Shown here: positions 25,542-33,064 of the stretch, piece after piece
Layout: each line of letters opens with the position of its first letter
Position numbering within the stretch: position 1 is the stretch's first letter
Position numbers and translations under genes: made by a program
Assembly: GCF_003289625.1 (NCBI RefSeq)
Contig: NZ_QMBN01000001.1
Coordinates: 372,001-436,000 of the forward strand
Reading direction: 5' to 3'
From: Microbacterium sp. SMR1
GTDB taxonomy: Bacteria > Actinomycetota > Actinomycetes > Actinomycetales > Microbacteriaceae
Length of the DNA: 64,000 bases
Notes under the pieces: model-generated
Database searches by the model: none
Told to the model about the DNA's origin: nothing
The model's input: only the letters and a program-made list of their open reading frames with translations

Positions 25542-26342
25542 ATGATGACGTCCGCGACGCTGCCCCGCGCGGCGGGTGTCGAACCTTCGCAACGTCGCTT
25601 CTGCGTCTATGGACTGGAGTTCCGCGTCTGGAGTTCGGACGCGATCGCGTCCTTCCCGGCTATCGTGCTTCTTCACGGTGTGGGGATGTCGCATCGGTCG
25701 TTCCTCCGGCTGCACCCGCTGCTCGCGCGGACTGCAGCCGTGCACAGCATCGATCTGCCCGGCTTCGCGGGCCTGCCGGTGCCGGACCGGAACGTGCCGG
25801 TCGCCATGATGGCCGATGCGCTTGCGGAACTGCTCCGCCGCGTCGTCGGCCGACCGGCCGTGATCGTCGGGCACTCGATGGGAGCGCAGTGGGCGACCGA
25901 GACGGCGTCGCGGCATCCGGACCTGGTTCGTGGCCTCGCGCTGATCGGCCCGGTCGTCGACGATCAGCACCGCACGCTGGCCGCGCAGGCGGCGGCGCTG
26001 GCCCGCGATGGACTGCGCGAGCCGCCGCGGGTGAACGTCCGCGTCACGCTCGACTACTTCCGCACCCGCCCGCGCTGGTTCTTCGCGCAGGTCCGCCATA
26101 TGCTCGCCTATCCCATCGAGGACCGCGTGGCGGTGGCCGAGGTCCCGACGCTTCTCGTGCGCGGCGGCCGCGACCCGATCGCCGGCGACGCGTGGGTCGA
26201 GCGCCTCGCCGGCCGAACGGCACGGGGCAGCGTCCTGGTCGTGCCGGGGAGAGGTCACCACGTGGAGCGCACCGCGGCGGAGCCCGTCGCTCGCGGCATC
26301 CTCGCCGTGGCCGCGACGAGCGAGCAGGGGGAAAGCCCGTGA
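25542..26342 (+). CDS. Alpha/beta hydrolase
   Basis: A 266-residue alpha/beta hydrolase. The oxyanion region is VLLHGVGMSHRSF (about residue 40), the nucleophile elbow is VGHSMGAQWA (Ser near 110), the acid is in LVRGGRDPIAG, and the His is near the C-terminus in PGRGHHVERT. Substrate unknown. ATG at 25542 or the next codon may be used. It overlaps the following hydrolase gene by GTGA, so both are cotranscribed and probably related in function. Confidence 0.82.
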   Translation: MMTSATLPRAAGVEPSQRRFCVYGLEFRVWSSDAIASFPAIVLLHGVGMSHRSFLRLHPLLARTAAVHSIDLPGFAGLPVPDRNVPVAMMADALAELLRRVVGRPAVIVGHSMGAQWATETASRHPDLVRGLALIGPVVDDQHRTLAAQAAALARDGLREPPRVNVRVTLDYFRTRPRWFFAQVRHMLAYPIEDRVAVAEVPTLLVRGGRDPIAGDAWVERLAGRTARGSVLVVPGRGHHVERTAAEPVARGILAVAATSEQGESP

Positions 26343-27010
26343 GCTTCCGCCCCGTGAGGAATGCCGTGTGGTGGGTCGCGGACTACGCCTATGCCGCCGC
26401 GTGGCAGGTTCGCGCCTTCTTCTCGCGGACGGATCCCGGCGACTTCGGGTCGGGAGATGGTAGACCCGTCGTGGTGCTGCCCGGCGTCTACGAGACGTGG
26501 CGGTTCCTCCAGCCGCTCATCACTGAGCTGCACGATCGCGGACATCCGGTGCACGTCATCACCGCGCTGGGGCGGAACCGCTGGCCGGTGCTGCGTGCTG
26601 CCCGCCACGTCGCGGAGTACCTGCAGCGGCACGACCTTGACGACGCCGTGATCGTCGCGCACAGCAAGGGCGGACTCGTCGGCAAGCAGGTCATGGTGGA
26701 TGCCGCTGTCGGCAGCCGCGTCCGGGGCATGGTGGCCGTCGCGAGCCCGTTTGCGGGGTCTGTGTACGGTCGGCTCATGCTCGTGCCCGCGCTGCGTGCG
26801 TTCTCGCCGAGCGCGCCCGGAATCCTGGCGCTGGCGCGCGAAGTCGCACCCAACGCGCGCATCGTGTCGGTCTACGGCGAATTCGACCCTCACATCCCCG
26901 GCGGAAGCGAGCTCGACGGCGCGCGCAACGTCCGACTGGAGACCGGAGGACATTTCCGGATCCTCGCGCACCCGCGGGTCATCGCCGAGGTCGTGCGGTT
27001 GGCCGAGTGA
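26339..27010 (+). CDS. Alpha/beta hydrolase, esterase/lipase-like
   Basis: A 223-residue hydrolase of lipase-like type. A hydrophobic N-terminus (VVVLPGVYETWRF) is followed by the elbow IVAHSKGGLVGKQ, where the nucleophile Ser is flanked by His and Lys, as in triacylglycerol lipase-like and PGAP1-like proteins. The Asp is near YGEFDPHIPGG and the His is in LETGGHFRILAHP. GTG at 26339 overlaps the upstream hydrolase stop, which supports it over longer frames. No signal peptide is clear. Confidence 0.78.
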   Translation: MSFRPVRNAVWWVADYAYAAAWQVRAFFSRTDPGDFGSGDGRPVVVLPGVYETWRFLQPLITELHDRGHPVHVITALGRNRWPVLRAARHVAEYLQRHDLDDAVIVAHSKGGLVGKQVMVDAAVGSRVRGMVAVASPFAGSVYGRLMLVPALRAFSPSAPGILALAREVAPNARIVSVYGEFDPHIPGGSELDGARNVRLETGGHFRILAHPRVIAEVVRLAE

Positions 27011-27016
27011 AGCCTG

Positions 27017-27424
27017 TCAGTTGATGATCTCGGCGCGTTCGGCCGCCATCCGATCGACCCGCTCCCGCCACGTCTGCAGCGCCTCGGCCGACAGGCGGGT
27101 CCAGTCGGTGACTTCGGCGACGACGCGCAGGGGAGCGGCGGAGCGGTACGACTGCGTGGGGTTGCCGGGGAACTTCTTGTCGGTGACGTTCGGGTCGTCC
27201 TCGAACTCGCCGGTGGGCTCGACGACATAGACGTGCGGTTCACCCGGGACCGGGGCGATCTCCGCCGCGAGACCGGCGCCGTCTTTCACCGCTGTGAAAT
27301 AGACGTGGTTCATCGTGATCTCCGGGCGATAATTCGATGGGAAGCCCGGGGTGAGCAGGTCGCCGACGCGAAGCGAGGCCTTCGTACCGTGGAAGAACGG
27401 TCCGGGGATGTCGGTGAGATTCAC
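27017..27424 (-). CDS. arr: Rifampin ADP-ribosyltransferase
   Basis: Arr inactivates rifamycins by ADP-ribosylation with NAD+. The 135-residue protein matches the compact Arr family: FFHGTKASLRVGDLL (N-terminal NAD-binding region), MNHVYFT, IYVVEP-like VYVVEPTGEF, and the hallmark DDPNVTDKKFPGNPT followed by SYR. Its normal family length is about 140 residues. The GTG at 27424 gives VNLTDIPG; the ribosome binding site is weak, and an upstream start is possible but yields non-family sequence. It converges on the hydrolase gene and lies 64 bases from the left copy of the glnA 3' end repeat. Confidence 0.93.
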   Translation of the reverse strand: MNLTDIPGPFFHGTKASLRVGDLLTPGFPSNYRPEITMNHVYFTAVKDGAGLAAEIAPVPGEPHVYVVEPTGEFEDDPNVTDKKFPGNPTQSYRSAAPLRVVAEVTDWTRLSAEALQTWRERVDRMAAERAEIIN

Positions 27425-27488
27425 CCGATCAGGATCGCCGCGGACTGCGGCGCTCGCAGGTCCTCGAGCGCTCGTCGTGGTCCAGACG

Positions 27489-27510
27489 TCAGACGCCGAA
27501 GTGCAGCTCG
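27489..27510 (-). repeat. Displaced copy of the glnA1 3' end (attL-like direct repeat)
   Basis: A 22-base block identical to 34625-34646 except for one base. On the minus strand it encodes ELHFGV-stop, matching the glnA1 end ELYFGV-stop. Flanking bases on either side do not match, so the match is confined to the block, as for an integrase core site. Confidence 0.7.
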
Positions 27511-27719
27511 GCTTGAGGATCGGAGATCCGGAGGGTGCTCCACTGGATCGTGCTCCCCTGCAAACGCAGGGAAGTGCGATGCTGAGCATAGGGCGGGCCG
27601 CTGCCGTGGCTGTCCGAGTACCTGTCCGTTCTGCCGATTCTCGGTCGCCCAACGGGGCTTCCTGGGCATCTACGGGACGTGTCGCCTACCTGCTTGGTAT
27701 CTGAGCCGACCACCCTCGC
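27511..27719. other. Non-coding stretch inside the left island end
   Basis: No credible gene, RNA or hairpin was found in these 209 bases. The sequence lies between the attL-like repeat and the excisionase remnant and probably held the promoter and start of the excisionase. Confidence 0.4.
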
Positions 27720-27923
27720 CTCTGGACTCCCCAAGAGCTTGCCGACTACGCGGGCATCCCCATCAGGACGCTCGCCGATTGGCGGACGGAGAGCGCGCGC
27801 ATCCGAGGTCTCGGATTGCCGTTCGTCGCACTCTCGGCGCATAACGTCCGCTACCGCGATGAGGATATCGAGGAGTTCATCGCAGGGCGGATCGTGGCTC
27901 CGATGGATAGGGCGGCCGACTGA
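27720..27923 (+). pseudogene. Remnant of an excisionase-like HTH (MerR/HTH_17) protein
   Basis: Sixty-seven codons ending at TGA 27921-27923 read LWTPQELADYAGIPIRTLADW, then a basic loop, then NVRYRDEDIEEFIAGR. This is the winged helix of excisionase-type DNA-binding proteins, including the recognition-helix pattern and the C-terminal NVRYR-x-DI segment. No start codon precedes it, because a TGA stop occurs a few codons upstream, so the N-terminus is lost. Its last base overlaps the ATG of the next frame, an ATGA arrangement normal for xis-int pairs. Confidence 0.65.
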
Positions 27924-27997
27924 TGGCGCGGCCGAAGCGCACGCTCGGCGAACTCGGCAAGGTGTGTGGTCGCCATCTCGGTGGCGTGTTGGCCTAG
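27923..27997 (+). pseudogene. Truncated start of an integrase-like protein (24 codons)
   Basis: Overlapping the excisionase stop, a frame starts MARPKRTLGELGKVCGR and stops after 24 codons. Many actinobacterial tyrosine integrases start with a similar MARP-basic-Gly-Lys stretch and are coupled to xis in this way. The catalytic domains are missing, so if the identification is right, the integrase was deleted or replaced. The identification rests on a short stretch and is uncertain. Confidence 0.5.
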
Positions 27998-28210
27998 CGA
28001 TTCGCCAGGACGCACCGGCGAAGTCGCGCCGGGGAAGAGAGGTAAACCTCGCGCTGGCCATTCCATGGTGACCTCTCGAGGCGCGGTGGCCGCAGCATCT
28101 TGAAGAGTACGTTCACCACGAGTGCAGCTCGCGGGGCAGCATCCCTCCTGCAGCGCGATGCCGGCAGCACGGCGCGCGGTGTGCTCCGTCGGATGCCGGC
28201 CGCGTGTTGC
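27998..28210. other. Degraded island DNA, no gene seen
   Basis: No supported gene lies in these 213 bases between the integrase remnant and the ISL3-type terminal repeat. Frames here are short and of unusual composition. Confidence 0.4.
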
Positions 28211-28235
28211 GGGCTCATCCCAATCGAGGGTGTAG
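28211..28235 (+). repeat. Left terminal inverted repeat of the ISL3-type unit
   Basis: The 25-base repeat starts GGGCTCATCCCA and ends GGTGTAG. It pairs with 31966-31990 read on the minus strand (19/25). It includes the stop codon of the transposase frame. Confidence 0.7.
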
Positions 28236-29464
28236 CAATTGGGGTCTGAAGCCGCCGGTCTCGAGCAACGACCTGGCGATGTAGTTGGTCAGGTTGCGGA
28301 ACCCGAGCGCGGAGCCACGGAGATGCTCGAGCCGGCCGTTGATCGCCTCCGTCGGTCCGTTGCTGGTGCCAGGCCGGTCGAAGTAGGCCAGCACGTCGGC
28401 AGCACGCTTCTCCAGCGTACGCCCCAGCGTGATGACTTCGACCAGCGTCTTCGGCACTTCAGTGCTGATCGCCTCATCCGCTGGTAGATGCCCCAGGTCG
28501 CCTCGACCTCGACATGACCCTCGTCGGCGAACAGGGCGGTGAGACTTTCGATCTGCATGTCGGTCAGCAGCCCCGCACCGGTGTGCAGAGTCCGACGGGA
28601 CTTGTAGAGCGGGTCGTCCTTGAAGCCGCGGTGGCCGTGCATTGCGAGCTGCACCCGGCGCCGACAGCGGTCCAGAGCGTCGCCGGCCAGGCGCACTACG
28701 TGGAAGGGATCCATGACCGCAATCGCGTCGGGGACCTCTTCGGCAGCGGCGGTCTTGAAGCCGGTGAAGCCGTCCATCGCAACGACCTCTACGCCATTGC
28801 GCCATGGGTTAAGCCGATCGGCGAGCCAAGTCTTGAACGCATGCTTGGATCTGCCTTCGACCATGTCGAGCAACCTGGCTGAGCCGGTGCCGTCGCGGAC
28901 CGGGGTGAGGTCGATGATCACGGTGACGTACTTGTCGCCGCGCCGGGTGTGGCGCCACACGTGCTCATCGACGCCCAGCACGGCGACGCCGTCCAACCGA
29001 TGCTCGTGGTCGATCAGGACGCGCTTGCCTTCGGCCAGGACCGCGTCGTTTGCGGTGTTCCAGGCAACTCTGAGCCCTTCAGCGACGCGAGCGACGGTCA
29101 GGTGCTGGACCACGATTGCCTCCAGAGCCCACCGCAGTCCGCGGCGCGAGAGTTTGGCCCGCGGCTCAGCTGCAGCGTGGGTGTCCTGGCGCCAGACGTG
29201 TCCGCATCCGGTGCATCGGTAACGTCGGATCGTGACCAGGAGTGTGGTGGGTCGCCACCCGAATGGTTCGTGGGCCAGTTCTCGGGTGACGGTGTCACGG
29301 GGTACGCCTTCGCATCCGCAACGGCGGCACCACTGATCTGGCTCGACCACCCGGCAGGCCAAGACTGTGCGACTTGTCTCGTGGCGTTGTCCGGTGGCTT
29401 CGAGGCCGAGTTCGTCGAGACGGGCGAACCGTGTCAGGTCGGGGTCGGAGAAGAGTTCTGGCAC
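28215..29464 (-). pseudogene. ISL3-family transposase, frameshifted and shortened
   Basis: The N-terminal part (about 330 codons from ATG 29464) has a zinc-finger region with CRRCGC and YRCTGCGHVW, then the DDE core stretches GVAVLGVDEHVW, VVAMDGFTGFK and MDPFHVVRLAGDAL. Near 28470-28475 the reading frame shifts. The remaining 84 codons (EVPKTLVEVITLGRTL, FDRPGTSNGPTEAINGRLEH) are the usual ISL3 C-terminus. The combined length is about 414 codons, a little shorter than the family norm, so a small deletion probably caused the shift. The intact length and the near-complete family pattern indicate recent decay. Confidence 0.9.
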
Positions 29465-29731
29465 GTGGGGATCTCTGGTTCGCGGCCCTGACCTTCGTGT
29501 ATAGCGCTGGGTTACGGGAGTGGCGTACGGCGGCTCGGCGCCGGCGCGAGTGTCGTGAGAGCTCCCAGTACTGCGTGGGCGATGGCGTTGGCCTGAGCCT
29601 CGGGGCCGCCGGTGCCAATCCAGACGAAGGTCGGCATCGTGGTTTCGCTCGATCTGTTACATACTGGTGGTGCGGCAGCAGACCAGAGGGCCTGCACGGG
29701 CGGTCTGGGGCAGCGCGGAAGGGCGGACGAG
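29465..29731. promoter_or_regulatory. Intergenic region with possible promoter and GTTAC motif
   Basis: The 267 bases upstream of the HxlR gene contain no gene. At 29656-29664 the sequence GTTACATAC occurs, close to an AT-rich stretch. A related GTTACGAAC lies on the opposite strand at 31887-31895 near the dsbA-like start. HxlR regulators often bind AT-rich GTTAC-type inverted sites, so a shared operator is conceivable. Confidence 0.35.
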
Positions 29732-30139
29732 ATGGCGATAGCGAGAACGATCAGCGGGCCGTGCCGGGCGTGGCCGGAGGAGAGTGCGTTCATCCGCGAG
29801 GTGCTTGACCGGATCGGCGACAAGTGGACGGTGCTGATCATCAGCACCTTGGGCTCGAAGCCGCTGCGCTACTCCGACCTTCAGGCCAGCGTCCCGGGGA
29901 TCTCGCAGCGGATGCTCACGGTGACGTTGAAGGCGCTGGAGCGTGACGGCCTGCTCACCCGTACAGCGTACGCCGAGGTGCCGCCGCGGGTCGAGTACGA
30001 CCTGACCCCGCTGGGCCGATCGCTGCTTGAGGCGGTGATGACGCTGGCCGGCTGGGCGGCGAACCATCACGAGGAGGTCGCCGCCAGCCGCCGTACGCAC
30101 GAGCTGATCGGCGTCGGCCGGCAGAAGGTCAGAGGATGA
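29732..30139 (+). CDS. HxlR-family transcriptional regulator
   Basis: A 135-residue winged-helix protein. The HTH is in IREVLDRIGDKWTVLII through STLGSKPLRYSDLQ, the recognition helix is ISQRMLTVTLKALERDGLL, and the wing is EVPPRVEYDLTPLG. Cys11 (TISGPCRAWPE) sits at the N-terminus, the position of the redox-sensing cysteine of YodB-like members. The ATG at 29732 is preceded by GGAAGG. It converges on the dehydrogenase gene with an 11-base overlap. Such regulators typically repress quinone or aldehyde detoxification genes, which fits its neighbours. Confidence 0.86.
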   Translation: MAIARTISGPCRAWPEESAFIREVLDRIGDKWTVLIISTLGSKPLRYSDLQASVPGISQRMLTVTLKALERDGLLTRTAYAEVPPRVEYDLTPLGRSLLEAVMTLAGWAANHHEEVAASRRTHELIGVGRQKVRG

Positions 30140-31058
30140 TCACGATCTTGCCGCGGACGCTGCGGTTCTCCAACGCAGTGAAGGCGGCCGCGACCTCCTC
30201 CAGGGGGTAGGTGCGACCCACGCGCGCGGTGATGGCGCCCGTGGCGAGGTAGGCGGTGAGCTGGCGCAGGACGCCGTCGGACTGGGCGGCCTGTCGGATG
30301 GCCGTAAGGCCGAGCTCATCTGCCCTGGCTTGATCGATCGCGCCGCTGACGCTGACGAGGGTGCCACCGCGCCTGAGGATGCCGTAAGCCTTGTCCAGGG
30401 GAGCGCCGCCCACGCCGTCCAGGACGGCGTCGAAGTTGCGCAGGTGCTCGGAGAAGTCGGTGTTGGTGTGGTCAAAGACCTCATCAGCGCCGAGCTCGCG
30501 GACGAGGTCGAGACCGTCGCCACTGGCGGTGGTGGCGACGTGCGCACCGAGGTGCTTGGCCAGTTGGATGGCCGCCGACCCGACCGCACCCGAGCCGCCA
30601 CTGATGAACACCTTCTGGCCGGACCGCACCTTCAGGTTGTTGACGATCGCCTCGACGGCGGTGGTCCCGCCGACCGGCATCGACGCGGCGTCGACGAAGC
30701 TCAGCTCACCCGGGATCGGTGCGAGGTTGCCGGACTGGACGAGAGCCTGCTCGGCGATCGCGCCGCTGCCGCCCAGGAGGGTGTAGGCGTTGCCGTAGAG
30801 GCGGTCGCCGACGGCGAAGTCGGTCACGTCCGGGCCGACGGCGGCGACCACGCCGGCCACATCGCCGCCGAGGGTGGCGGGGAACTGCAGCGGCATGACC
30901 GCCTGGGCGTGTCCGGAGCGGAGCGTCGCATCGAGTGGGTTCAAGGCCGCGGCCTGGACCTTGATGAGGACCTGGCTTCCGGCGGGAGCCGGGAGGGAGA
31001 CGTCGGCGATGGTCAGGACGCCGTTGTCGCCGTACTCGGTGATCTGCAGTGCACGCAT
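30129..31058 (-). CDS. NADP-dependent quinone-oxidoreductase-like dehydrogenase (MDR family)
   Basis: A 309-residue zinc-independent medium-chain dehydrogenase. It has the N-terminal GroES-like segment (MRALQITEYGDNGVL), the NADP-binding loop VFISGGSGAVGSAAIQLAKHLGA near residue 140, and the segment LDGVGGAPLDKAYGILRRGG. Zinc ligands are absent, as in quinone reductases. The ATG at 31058 is supported by AGAAGGA upstream. A 43-codon in-frame extension reaches an ATG at 31187 that overlaps the dsbA-like stop as ATGA, so a longer coupled product is possible. The function is probably reduction of quinones or reactive carbonyls. Confidence 0.85.
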   Translation of the reverse strand: MRALQITEYGDNGVLTIADVSLPAPAGSQVLIKVQAAALNPLDATLRSGHAQAVMPLQFPATLGGDVAGVVAAVGPDVTDFAVGDRLYGNAYTLLGGSGAIAEQALVQSGNLAPIPGELSFVDAASMPVGGTTAVEAIVNNLKVRSGQKVFISGGSGAVGSAAIQLAKHLGAHVATTASGDGLDLVRELGADEVFDHTNTDFSEHLRNFDAVLDGVGGAPLDKAYGILRRGGTLVSVSGAIDQARADELGLTAIRQAAQSDGVLRQLTAYLATGAITARVGRTYPLEEVAAAFTALENRSVRGKIVIIL

Positions 31059-31183
31059 GGATGCGGTTCCTTCTGTCGGGTTGGGCTGGGGGTTGGGGAC
31101 TTCGCAGTAATCGCTGCCGGGCTCGCAGAAGCCGTTCGGTTCGGCGTCGAGGACCTTCAGCACGGGGACTGGTCTCTGCTCGC

Positions 31184-31873
31184 TCATGCGGACGTTGCCT
31201 CGGAGGCCAGGACTTCGAGCGACTGGTCGAGGGCCCGGCCGTAGGCGGCCACGGACTGGGCGCCCGACGCTGCGATCCGGCGGCCGAAGACGGTGAACGG
31301 CACCCCCTGCGCGCCCAACGCCGCGCCCTCGGAGGCATCGGCCCGGACCTCGGCCGCGAAGTCGTCGCCCGCGAGGACCTGCCGTACGCGGTCCCCGTCG
31401 AGGCCGAGGGACCGCGCCACCTCGACCATGACCTCAGGGTCGTAGGGGTCGATGTCTCCAGCGAAGAACCGGTCCTGAATCTGGGAGAAGAATTCCAGGC
31501 CCTTGCCGGACAGCTCGGCGAAGTGCGTCACACGGTGCAGGTCAAACGTGTTGGCGTTCATCCGATCGAGGTCGAACTTCAGGCCCTCGCGCTGAGCGAT
31601 CGCCTGGATCCGCTTCTCCGCCTGAAGGGCGACCGAGGGGTCGCCGCCGTGCTTGCGCATGAAGACGGCTGCGATGGGCTCGGGCCCCTTCGGCGAGTCG
31701 GCGTTCAGCTCGAACGAGCGGATCTTCATCTGGAAGCGGTCCGCGTCGGGCCGCGCCTCGATCGCGCGTTGAAGCCGGTGCTTGCCGACGTAGCACCAGG
31801 GACACCCTAGATCGGCCCAGACCTCGACGACGACGGGGGCCCGTTCGACTGTGCCGTTCTGCTCCACTCTCAT
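31184..31873 (-). CDS. DsbA family oxidoreductase (FrnE-like)
   Basis: The CPWC active site is in ADLGCPWCYVGKHRLQRA. The cis-Pro loop is GVPFTVFGRRIAASGAQ. Between them lies the helical insert (DPYDPEVMVEVARSLGLD) typical of the cytosolic FrnE branch of the DsbA family. No signal peptide is seen, so it is cytoplasmic. Several starts are possible (31900, 31873 and a GTG at 31867); I take the ATG at 31873, but the GTG has the best-spaced GAGGTG. The stop overlaps the dehydrogenase's alternative start. Likely role: thiol-disulfide exchange or glutathione-like stress defence. Confidence 0.8.
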   Translation of the reverse strand: MRVEQNGTVERAPVVVEVWADLGCPWCYVGKHRLQRAIEARPDADRFQMKIRSFELNADSPKGPEPIAAVFMRKHGGDPSVALQAEKRIQAIAQREGLKFDLDRMNANTFDLHRVTHFAELSGKGLEFFSQIQDRFFAGDIDPYDPEVMVEVARSLGLDGDRVRQVLAGDDFAAEVRADASEGAALGAQGVPFTVFGRRIAASGAQSVAAYGRALDQSLEVLASEATSA

Positions 31874-31965
31874 CACCTCACTATTGGTTCGTAACCCCAT
31901 TGTGAGTGTGTGGCACCAGGCTTACAAAAGGCACTTTCGAGTGCGTGACGGGCTCCCGGCGTTGA

Positions 31966-31990
31966 CTACACCGTCATCTGTGAAGAGCCC
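31966..31990 (-). repeat. Right terminal inverted repeat of the ISL3-type unit
   Basis: Read on the minus strand it starts GGGCTCTTCACA and ends GGTGTAG, matching the left repeat at 19 of 25 positions. It is the typical ISL3-like end beginning GGCTCTTC. Confidence 0.7.
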
Positions 31991-32567
31991 CCAAAATTGA
32001 CTAAGCTAATGCTGGTCGGAGGGCGGTTTGCCCCGAGATTTCAAGCAACCAGCCACGGGCACACAACGTGCAGGGGGTCAGGGATTCGAGTCCCTCGGGT
32101 CCCTGCGACGACTCGCGAGTCGTCGCATGACATCGGCTACCGCGACGCGAGTCGCAGTACCTGATGTCTTCGCTTACGAGCGTTGGACTGCGCCGCGCGA
32201 GTGGGCTGACGCCGACGGCAATCGAGGGGCCGACATCGTCGAGTACCGGCCGTAGAACGTGTCGTGCCGAGTTGCCCGTCCGGGGGGCTGCACGAATAAC
32301 ACCGCGGGGCCGGGAATCGCGGACGGAGACGCCAAGCGCCGTCAAGGACTGGCTGCCCGCGAAGTTCCGGGTCTCCTTTAGCCGTGATGCCCTGCGCGAC
32401 TACGCCGCGGGCCGCCCGTCCCGAGGGACTTCGTGCGACTGATGAAGACATTTGAGGCGATCAGCGCCGATGGCCACGGACGAGGCTTACCTCCGAGGGA
32501 AAGGGACCGACCGGCGCGGCACCGGCCGGCGATCTTCAGTTGCTGCGCCGCGATTGACTCGTTGAGC
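31991..32567. other. Degraded island DNA to the right of the ISL3-type unit
   Basis: No intact gene is supported. The stretch holds a tRNA T-arm-like fragment (AGGGATTCGAGTCCCT, 32080-32095), a 24-base perfect palindrome at 32104-32127 and a 42-codon frame starting at 32127 (MTSATATRVAVPDVF). Its frames are short and interrupted, as expected of decayed mobile DNA. Confidence 0.5.
32104..32127. repeat. Perfect 24-base palindrome
   Basis: TGCGACGACTCG is followed directly by its complement in reverse, with no spacer. No T run follows, so it is not a classical terminator. It could be a recombination or resolution site, an operator or a fragment of a decayed element. Confidence 0.7.
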
Positions 32568-32912
32568 TCACCGACCCCTTCGATCCGCAGGGTGCCGGTA
32601 CCAGATGACGTTCCACCGGCGGCGGCCGGCCGGGAGCTTGCCGTCTGAGTCGACAACCTCCTCGCGGTCTCCGACGATGATCGAGAGGCGTTGGAGTTCG
32701 TCGGCACTCTGCTCGCGCTTCGCCTCGAGCTCCCGGATCTTCTTGGTTCGTCGGTCGCCCGACATCGCTGGGAACAGGGCGCCCGACCGGTGGCCGGAGA
32801 GTTCACATTCGAGGTTCGCCTGGACGGCCTCCCGCTCGAGCAGCGCGTGCCGCGCCCTCTCGCGTTCGGCGTCGGCGGTCGAGCCGAGATCGGCGAGCTC
32901 CCGCAGGGAAAC
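32568..32912 (-). pseudogene. Fragment of a coiled-coil protein
   Basis: An open segment reads VSLRELADLGSTADAERER and continues through KKIRELEAKREQSADELQRL to GKLPAGRRRWNVIWYRH. The heptad-like, charged pattern is protein-like and not a shadow of any other gene. No start codon in good context precedes it and the upstream frame is non-coding-like, so it is probably the C-terminal remnant of a larger protein. The family is not identified. Confidence 0.35.
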
Positions 32913-33064
32913 CCGGCGCGGGGCGCTAGTCGGCGTTCGCGAAAAACAGGTTTGCGCTGGCCCCGCGCCTGCCGGCAAGCGGGTGCATCTGGCCGACCGA
33001 GGTCGCGCCAACGTGACCCACCACCCCCGTGGCACGGTGGCCCGTCGGCGGAGAGTTCAGCGGG

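Larger units (their letters stand above)
28211..31990. mobile_element. ISL3-type element with three passenger genes (degraded)
   Basis: A 3.78-kb unit is bounded by imperfect 25-base terminal inverted repeats at 28211-28235 and 31966-31990 (19 of 25 positions match, starting GGGCTC and ending GGTGTAG). It holds a broken ISL3-family transposase near the left end, then an HxlR-type regulator, a quinone-reductase-like dehydrogenase and a DsbA/FrnE-like protein. The transposase stop lies inside the left repeat, as expected for a native terminal repeat. I find no 8-base target duplication (CGTGTTGC on the left, CCAAAATT on the right). Some ISL3 elements are known to carry passenger genes. Confidence 0.72.

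Noticed and set aside
25889..26341. A 373-codon frame starting within the first hydrolase gene
   Set aside because: The upstream part is an out-of-frame shadow of the first hydrolase; the real start of the second hydrolase is the GTG at 26339.
28203..31998. Target-site duplication of the ISL3-type unit
   Set aside because: The eight bases next to each end (CGTGTTGC and CCAAAATT) do not match, so no duplication was reported.
32072..32103. tRNA-like 3' fragment with a T-arm pattern in the island
   Set aside because: The T-loop and stem do not pair properly (53-61 mismatch) and no D or anticodon arm is present, so it is not a functional tRNA. A relic of a tRNA attachment site is possible but not supported.
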